Shown here in pieces: positions 36,487-45,400 of a DNA stretch of 64,000 bases. The translations under genes and the position numbers were made by a program. Below the pieces are notes generated by a model, which had not been told where the DNA came from, did no database searches, and worked only from the letters and a program-made list of their open reading frames with translations. Numbering within the stretch: position 1 is the first letter of the stretch; each line of letters opens with the position of its first letter. This DNA comes from Glandiceps talaboti (taxonomy: Eukaryota > Hemichordata > Enteropneusta > Spengelidae), in the NCBI RefSeq assembly GCF_964340395.1, contig NC_135556.1, positions 7,807,001 through 7,871,000 of the forward strand. The letters are read 5' to 3'.

Positions 36487-39400
36487 ACTCTTGATCCATT
36501 TTCCCAGGATCCTTTCTCATCACAGATGCAACCAAAAGACTCATTTTCATCACATGCACAAAAAGACCCATTTTCACCCAAACAAACACAGCCAGACCCA
36601 TTTGCAAGCAGTCAAATGCAACCAGACCCATTTTCACCCAAACAGACTCAATCAGATCCATTTGGGAGCTGGCCTCCTCCAAGTGCAAACACACAAAGCT
36701 CCCCATTTGGAGCGTCCTTTGACACAAAACCAGTTCCCTTAGTACCGATAAGCTCACAAACAGCGCCACCACCGGCAGTGCCATCATCAAGACCCCGACC
36801 AAAACCAACTATCATTAAACCCACTGAACCTCGTGCCTCTGCTGTTCCAATTACTGCTCCTCCTCCCCCAGTAGCAAGTGCAAGAACCAATAGAACTGCA
36901 CCCTTGGCATGGCAACCAACTCCCCAACAAAGGGGGAGTCCAAAAACTGCAAGTAAAAACGATTCAAACAACATGGGTTCATTTATAAAGGAGATAGAAA
37001 GTTTATATACAAAGCCTCCATCCCCTCAAACTGTTGACCAGCAATCATCCGATAGTACAAGTGCAATAGCTACACCAGTAGTGAAACCACCATTAGCTGG
37101 TAGTCCAGCTGTGAAACCACTACCACCACCATCTTCTGGTAGTTCTACTGCAAGGCCAACTATTATTAGACCCACCACTGCAAAGAGTAAAGGAGGCCCT
37201 CCACCACGGCCTTCAGGAGGACCTAAAGTGTCAAGTGGTTCTACAGCAGCATCTTTACTTGATATGCCTATACCAGACACTGACGTTCATACAGACACAC
37301 TGAAGAAAAGTAGCAGTACATCAGCTTTAGGAAGAGCACAGTCAATGAGGACAGCTCCTGCAAGAGTAAGTAGATAAGACTACAGATACACCTTTAGTAT
37401 CCTGAATTGACACAGACAAGTACTTGAAATAGTAGTCACTTTGTACACTTGTCAATGTGTCATAGTCTGGTAATCAAAAAGAGAAAAGATTGTATAGTTT
37501 GACCACTAGGGGGCACTATTCAACAGATTTCATGTGGACATGTGGGCCAAAATCATGGTACTGTGGCATACTTCAAAAATCACACTTTCTAACATTTCAT
37601 GGCAAATGTTAATAACATTCCTGGCCGATTGAAATAGTTGTGATCCTTCTGCCTTTTGATTGTTTTACTTCTTTGAGTGCCGTTACCTTATGGAAAGTTT
37701 AAACGGGAATGCCAAGCCAGGAAGTAAAGGTATTTTCATAAACTTTAGGTTCTGGAGAGTCAAGGGTTGTCGGTGACATAAGGGTTGAACCACTGTGGTC
37801 AGGGTTCAAACCCATTCAGGGTTTGATTAAATTTACCATGCTGTAAGTAATAAGAGTGTCATTCAGTTTGACTCTACCAAACAACACAGATTTTCCCAGG
37901 TACTCCAGTTTCCTCCTGCACTATCACTGAACTCTCCTCCTGTTATTGGGCAATGCCTGTTGGATGGTTTATAAATAAAGTAGCAGAGAACAAAGCTCTA
38001 CAGTCAAAACAAAAATTATTGAAATATACAATGCAAGGTACTTACAGGCCCAGTTTATTAGGTGTTAAAAACAGATGTCTAAGAGGGCCATTGAAACAAT
38101 TGGTCCAGAACGAAAGAGTGACCCCTTTTAACCCCTATGGCTCCACTGATAAGATAACACTAATGTGAGAGCCTGGGATTGAATCCCTGGCCTTTAAAAC
38201 TTATGACACAATCAATCATCGTTGCCTTTGATTTGTTCATGAATAAATTCGTGTATAATTGGGTGCATTATGTATTCATGTCGTCGACCATTTTAGTCAG
38301 AATTGTTTGTTCTATTTAGAGCTGTATTTATAAATTGACTGGTACATATACTTACAAGTAAAATATATATCTATATAGTATATGTGTGATATAGACTGTA
38401 GATGTCACTTTAGGCAGATCTCAATTACAATGGCGGCACCTGTAATACAGTACATTGTCTTTGTTTCCTCAATACTAGTGTTTGGCTACTTGAAGAGATA
38501 GAGGTTGTCACTTCAGGTTAAGATACAAGATTTTATGTTGATAAAATACGGGTTAAAGCTTTGCCGTTTTCTCCTCAAAGCTATCATTGTGTTGATAGCA
38601 CAGTGTGTGTATGTATAGTGATGCCAGGACTTGTCAATGTATGTTTATTTTTAGACAGTTTTTTATTCAAATGTGTTATTCTGTTGTAGCCGTCGGATCA
38701 GCCTAAGAAGAAGGCTCCTGCTCCGCCACGTCCATCTCCTATGACAAAAGGTCCACCTAAGCCTCCAAGAAGTGCTCCTGGAATACCAGGCAGTAAAAAC
38801 ACAACAGGTAAGGAACCAAAATGTAATAGAATTTCAGTTTGTTGTTGTTGTTGTTGTCAGATTTTGAGGTAGCTGGGACTGAAAACCATTGTTGTGTATG
38901 GCTTACATAGTAATCAGCATGTACTGTTTCTGACATAAACTAGATGAATGCATAATAGTAAATGGTTATATTTAGAATGTGAATTGTTGCTTGTGAACTT
39001 CATGGTATAACAACTGTATTAACATTTTAGACAACTCAAAATCTAAAGATCTGAAGAAAAAAATGATGTTTTTTCAATTGTTAGCTTCTAGATTATTCGT
39101 GGTGTTACTTTGACCTCATAGATGTGAATGGGATTGTTGTACATTATATTTTCAAGTTGTATTAATCCAACAATACCTAGGGGGTTTCTTGAAATTCTGT
39201 ATGATTATTCTCTAAAAATGGAATATTGGGTGTCATAGGGCATAACATAATATGGGTGCTTTTTATATTTGACTAGCTTCCCAACCAAGGGGTGCACCAA
39301 ATCTACCACCAAGGCCTGAACCTGGACATCCACTATATAAATATATGGTATGTATTTATCACCATTTTCTGGTTCCAAGATGCATTGCACAGGACGGCTC

Positions 39401-42400
39401 TTATGTTCTTACATTTAGTCTTGTTTTGTCCTTATTACATTTGAAATAACATTTTCATCAGGAAATAATGGAAAGAAATGTTGACCTCTTTGATTATGAG
39501 TGATTTTATAGAACAAAGACTAAACGCCATCAATGACAGACAGTGATTTTACAGGTGAACCCAGGGTATGGTCAGGTGACAACCATCCCCCTGAGTAGCA
39601 TGTGCAAACCCCTCAGTATATACACAATACATGGCATTGTATGGAGAGACACGCAATGCATCATGGAACAGTCTATTGGAATGTTTGCATAAATGTTCTT
39701 CCGTAGTGTCTTTTAGGTTTTCCAGTACTTTGATTTTAAAGATGAAGAAAAATTCTTCTTTCCACTATATCAATGACTATTGAGGGGCTAGGTATTTGTA
39801 TTTTTGTAATAATTTTGACAACTTAACATAAATTTGATGGAAAACATTGAAGATTAAAATGACATTTTGTGTTTTTGATCACTGCAATAGAGACGACTCA
39901 TTAATATAATGTTGGGTTGTTGTTTTTATATAGCGCTTTTATTTATATATAGCACTAACATATACAAGTAGCTTAATTACAACACAGTCTGTGACCTAAT
40001 GTTGTATTCATAGTTCAGTGACAATGTCTATCTGGAGCCTAAAGTGCTACCAGCAAATGCTAGTGTTGACAAGACAAAGCAGCGCCTGCCATCTGTGACT
40101 AAAGTACTAGTTGCACTTTTCATAGCAATATCATTCTGCGACCTTTGTTCCTTGAGCTCTCTTGTAATTGAGTACCATTAGCCCTGAACTGGTTAGCTTG
40201 GGTATCTATCTGTTAGCTACTAATTACCTGTAATAAAACAATTGTCAGTGATGTTGATTTGTTGATTATGTGACATGGTTTGTTTTAACAGGTAACAGAG
40301 CCACATGGTATAGCAGTGTTTCCATACAGTAAACAAAATTATGATGAACTGTCATTTGACGTAAGTTAATATGTTGTTTACCTGCTGTTCAGTAAGTTAC
40401 CTTTAATATGTCATGTTAGTGCTGTTTGTAGTTACTGGTAATGTACCATGTACTTGCCATTCTTTAAAGTACTGCAAACTAGTGAAAAATCTTTCCATTA
40501 TGTTGCATCATATGATAGTCATGTGTGACTACCAACTATAGTTGTGTCACATGACAGTCATGTGATAACCATGTATGGTTTCACCTTATAGCAGACTATT
40601 TGTATCCACTCTCAATGTTGTTAAAAGTCTAGTTTTCATGATTTGGAGAAAAACTACAAACAGATTTTTTTTTTTTTAAACCATAAAATTTTTAGTGTTT
40701 GACGCCACTAAACTTTGCATACGACGCGATGTAATTTTGTCTTCCAGAAAGATGATGTCATCATTCTATTGAGAAAGGTAGATGAGGATTGGCTGTTTGG
40801 AAGGAACGTAGATGACGAAGGAATGTTCCCCAAGAAATTCATCAAGATTGTGAGAGCCTTACCAGGAGAGGTGGGTTTCGTGCTGCAGTTTCTGATTCAT
40901 CTTGAGACATAGATTGAGTTATAATACATTGTACAGTGCTATAATAGCTCCTCAATACCTGTTATCTTCAAATAAAACAATCATGAATAGCTGTATTCTG
41001 CATGCCATTGTGGTACTTATGCATGTCTGCTGACTCCCATTAGATGATGAGTGTCCGTGGCAAGAAATTCCACTGAACAATGAATGTGACACAAGTTTCA
41101 ACTCAGTGTTTCTCAGCAATCATATGTGATGACTAATGTACGTGATTTAAAATTATGAAGTGACTTTATTTCCTACAGTAGTGTTCCCCTTTAACAGTAT
41201 CCAGACAAGTTGAAATGTCCATTCACCAAACTCTGTATGAATTATATTTTTTCTGTTAATGATATGACAGAGTCCTGGCAAGGTGGAAGGACCATGTGCT
41301 GTTGGTGTGTATGACTATTATTCTAACGCACCTGATGATTTGACCTTCAATAAAGATGACTTCATCAAACTACTGTCAAGGGTTGGTGATGATTGGTACA
41401 AGGGAGAGTGTAACGGAGAGATTGGGATGTTTCCTAAGAATTACGTAGAAGTTCTGGTAAGTTACAACTCATATGAATATTACAGCGGCAATCAAGGTTT
41501 CAGTTTGCTAAGATAGACACAAACTGAAACTATTATTGTTCAATGTGGTAGATTACACAATGGGGTGATAGCAGTTCCTCTGTTGTGTGAATCTAATCAC
41601 TCTGTAATCAAGATAGTGTAAACATTGGAAGTCCCAAAACAGCACTGCAAGATTATGGAAGTCATCAGAAATGCCACCCTACAGTGACTACAAAGAAACC
41701 AACATCCATTCAATAACATGTATATCAACATGTTACAACAATAGTTCTAGTTTGTGTCTTTCAAAGTAAGCTGAAACCTTGATAGCTGCTGTAGTAACTG
41801 TTTTTAGTTTGTCATTAAGTACATCATGTTTCAGTTACTCACCATATGAAGTGGCTTTAGCTGTACAACATTAAGATACCTTGGTGTTGTAGCATTAACT
41901 TTCATTTCTCGTCACTAAAATTAGTTACTTTATCAGAGATGTTCCTGACACTCGATTGTTAAATCTATCACTTGTCTTATGTTCATCTTACAGGAGGATC
42001 TTCCTGAAGAGAAAGAAGAAATTAAACCAGATACACTTAGGTAATTTTTATTTCCTCTGTATGTTTCATTTGTGAGGTCTTTTCAAAGAATAACATATTC
42101 ATTGTTTCCTCTTAAGGCTTTTTGAAAGTGCAGAAATTTAAGATGAGTGTGGCGTATAAAGGTTGCCATGACATTGTGTCACAAACACTACAGATTGTGT
42201 ACAACACTAAATTTTACACTTGTGTCAAAGTCAAAGACGTAAGTCTATTGTAGTAATTATAAATCGGTCAAGTGATCTTGTACTTTTGATTTGTAAAATA
42301 TGATATTAATATATGTACATATGGAGATTTTTGGATGCAAACCCAAAAATTAATTAGATTGGATAATATTGCACCATACTATGTGTACTGCTACACAAAT

Positions 42401-45400
42401 ATTTTTACCCAAACGGGATTCAATACTGTCCACAATATACGATATTAGTTAATTCATAACATTTCACAAAATGGTTTTAAAAAAATGATTCAGTTGCAGC
42501 TAGTGGCTAAAATACAACATCCATTGCAGTGTGAAAGCCCATATTAAGTTTTGTTTCATGTAACACTCACAAAAACCCCCTAAACTGTAGATCTCATTGA
42601 CTTTGTCTTTCAGTGGACCACGTTGTAGAGCTCGGTTTGACTTTGAAGCCGAAGGAGAAAACGATCTTGACTTTGAAGAAGGTGATGTCATCAGACTTAT
42701 AGAACCTGTCGGTCAGGAATGGATGAAGGGAGAACTCAATGGAAAAACAGGGATCTTTCCATTGGAATTTGTGGAAATCATTGAACACTTGCCAGAAACA
42801 ACAAAAGCTATGTCGATGCCAAGAGGATTTGCAGCACCGGCTGCTGAAATTGTGGTTACACCGCCAACCCCAGTATCAGATGGTGAGTTGATATTGACTA
42901 AAACTTTGGTACCATGATACTACTTAACTAATCATTATGATCCTAAAGGCCAATGTCAGATGAACTGTAAAGTTTGGGTGCAAAAAAGACCATTGTTTGG
43001 CAGACCTGTGTTTATGCTAATGATCAGCAGACTCGTTACAATGAATGATAGTGGTCAACAATGCCATCATATTTAGCTCTAAATTTGATCTTGATAATGT
43101 TTTATGGCATTTATGTTTACTAGCTATCTAGTCATTGGTTATTTACTTGCCTTCACTACCAGCATTGCTTAGAGATTGATTACATTGAGAAACACCACAT
43201 TCTGGGATGATGATGAAAGTAATTGAAACATTATACTTTTACACACTTGATATGGATGCTATAAATGATTGTGGTAAACCATATGCAATCGTTTTACTTG
43301 AATGTTATGAGTTGTATGTTTCATATATGTAATTCATATATGCAATGTATATTTTGGTTTTTTTGTCAATAGATAATGTTGTATCTGCTTTGTATGACTT
43401 TGATGGCATGAATAGTACAGAACTTAGTTTTAAGGTAAGTGTCTTCTCTGTGACTTTGAAAAGTAACATATCATTGTTTGGTATGTTATAATATAAGCAG
43501 AACTTAAATACTGCATTATGTGGAGTAATGATGGTCAAATAGTTAGATTGGCAGGCTCACCCAAGAAGTTGAGTGAAGTAAAATAGAGGTAGTTATAGGT
43601 CTGAGCCAAGGGATGATCATCGAAATCTTTAGCACAGTGTGGGAAAATGCTGATGTCATTAATACTAGACTATCATGTATAGCTGAAATGATTGTAATGC
43701 ACCAGTATAGCACCCCCAGTGGCCAAAGTATAAAATCTTTTGTCTTTTTAAAACACTGTTATTCAGCTGTACCACTTGAGATAATTCTTGTACTGATCCA
43801 CTGATGAGGTCCTTCGTCTAATGAGAGCTCTATTGTATATTTCAGACTGGTGACAGGATTAAAGTTACCAATCAAGTCAATGAAGAATGGTTGATTGGTG
43901 AATGCAATGGTCAGAAAGGAAGATTTCCATCAAATTTTATTGAATCAATACCAGCAAATCTACCTCCAGAAGATACCACAGTGTCATCAACACAGGTTTG
44001 TATACTACAGCGCTTACAAAGATAGCATTCTTAGTTTCCATAGTAACAGACAACACTTACAACGATAGCAGTCAATTTCCATAGTAACAACATCACTTAC
44101 AAAGATAGCATTGTTAGTTTCCGTAGTGAATGAAAAAAAGACAAAAGATTTTGTACTGTGACCACTAGGAGTGCTATTCAGATGCAAGGAAGCACAGTAG
44201 TTGAGTACTGTAGGCCTCCTTCAAAAATTGTTATTCCAAGTGTTTTAAGGCTAAATCAATGGCAATCTCAACAAGTCTCAATAGAACTGCTTATTATTTA
44301 AAGCTTGTATAATTTTCTTAGATTTCACGAAATTAACTTCATGTAATTTAGTGACTGCTTCTTGTATAGGTACGTTGCGGTCTCTTAATAATAGTGAGAC
44401 AGATCTATGTAAGTAACATCTACACTTTAAATCATATATTTATTTCCACAGGTGGATGGAGGCTCACATTGCATTGCTAAATACGACTACGAGGCGGCTT
44501 CATCGGATGACCTAGATTTCAAAGAAGGCGATAAAATTATATTACTAGAACGTATTAGTGATGATTGGTACAAAGGTAGTTGCCATGGAAAAGAAGGAAT
44601 GTTTCCTAAAGCCTTTGTGGACGTGGTGGAAGATCTTCCAAAAGATATCAGTAAGTGGGTGCATTTGTTTCTTGTACAGCCCATTTCATATTAGTGTTCA
44701 CTGGTTCTGTTTTGATATGACCACACAGAAACCAATAATAAACTGCACATTCTAAGTACACCATGATAGCAAGATTGCAGTTTCTTGCTTTACTTTGTCA
44801 AAATGAAATAAATCAATTAAATATACTGCAACTATAGATGTAGACAAGCAGGTGCCTATGTTTTGATGTTTGTATTATATGTCTGCATGGTGGCCTGTTG
44901 GTTGATTTCATTTAGACAAAGTTACAAGAAACGATTCATTCAATCTTTGCTATCTTAAAGTGTGGTATATGCAGTTTCTTTTTTGTGTCTGCATGGTTGT
45001 ACCACACAGAGCCAGTAAACACTAATCTGAAATGGGCTGTATTGTACTGCATTACTTTGATTATGTAACCTGGAGTGGTGATCATTAGGTATAAAGTAAA
45101 GGGGCAATGCCAAGTTCATATTTTTTGTTTGTTGTTTTGTTTGTTTGCTTGTTTGTTTGTTTGTTTGTTTGTTTGTTGTTGTTGTTTTTTGGGGGGGTTT
45201 TTGTTGTTGTTTGTTGTTGTTGTTTGTTTGTTTGTTTGTTTTTTGGGGGGGGGTTGTATATTGAGGTACCTACCAATAGTATTTTACTTGACCATTACTT
45301 GCTATTGGCATAACTCAAACATGATATATAGGCATAATATCTTGGCTAAATGGGTAATTATCAATGATATAACACAAATGAATATAGAGATTAGAGTTAC

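Larger units (their letters stand above)
37366..38689 (+). other. SH3D19 intron 8
   Basis: It holds the CTCF-like repeat (37474-37620), a possible tRNA-derived SINE (37745-37965) and a TTAA-flanked MITE copy (38045-38197). No coding block. Confidence 0.6.

Noticed and set aside
36245-36808. 187-codon minus-strand open frame with a valine run
   Set aside because: Antisense of the CAA/DPF region of SH3D19; the valine run mirrors the glutamine repeat.
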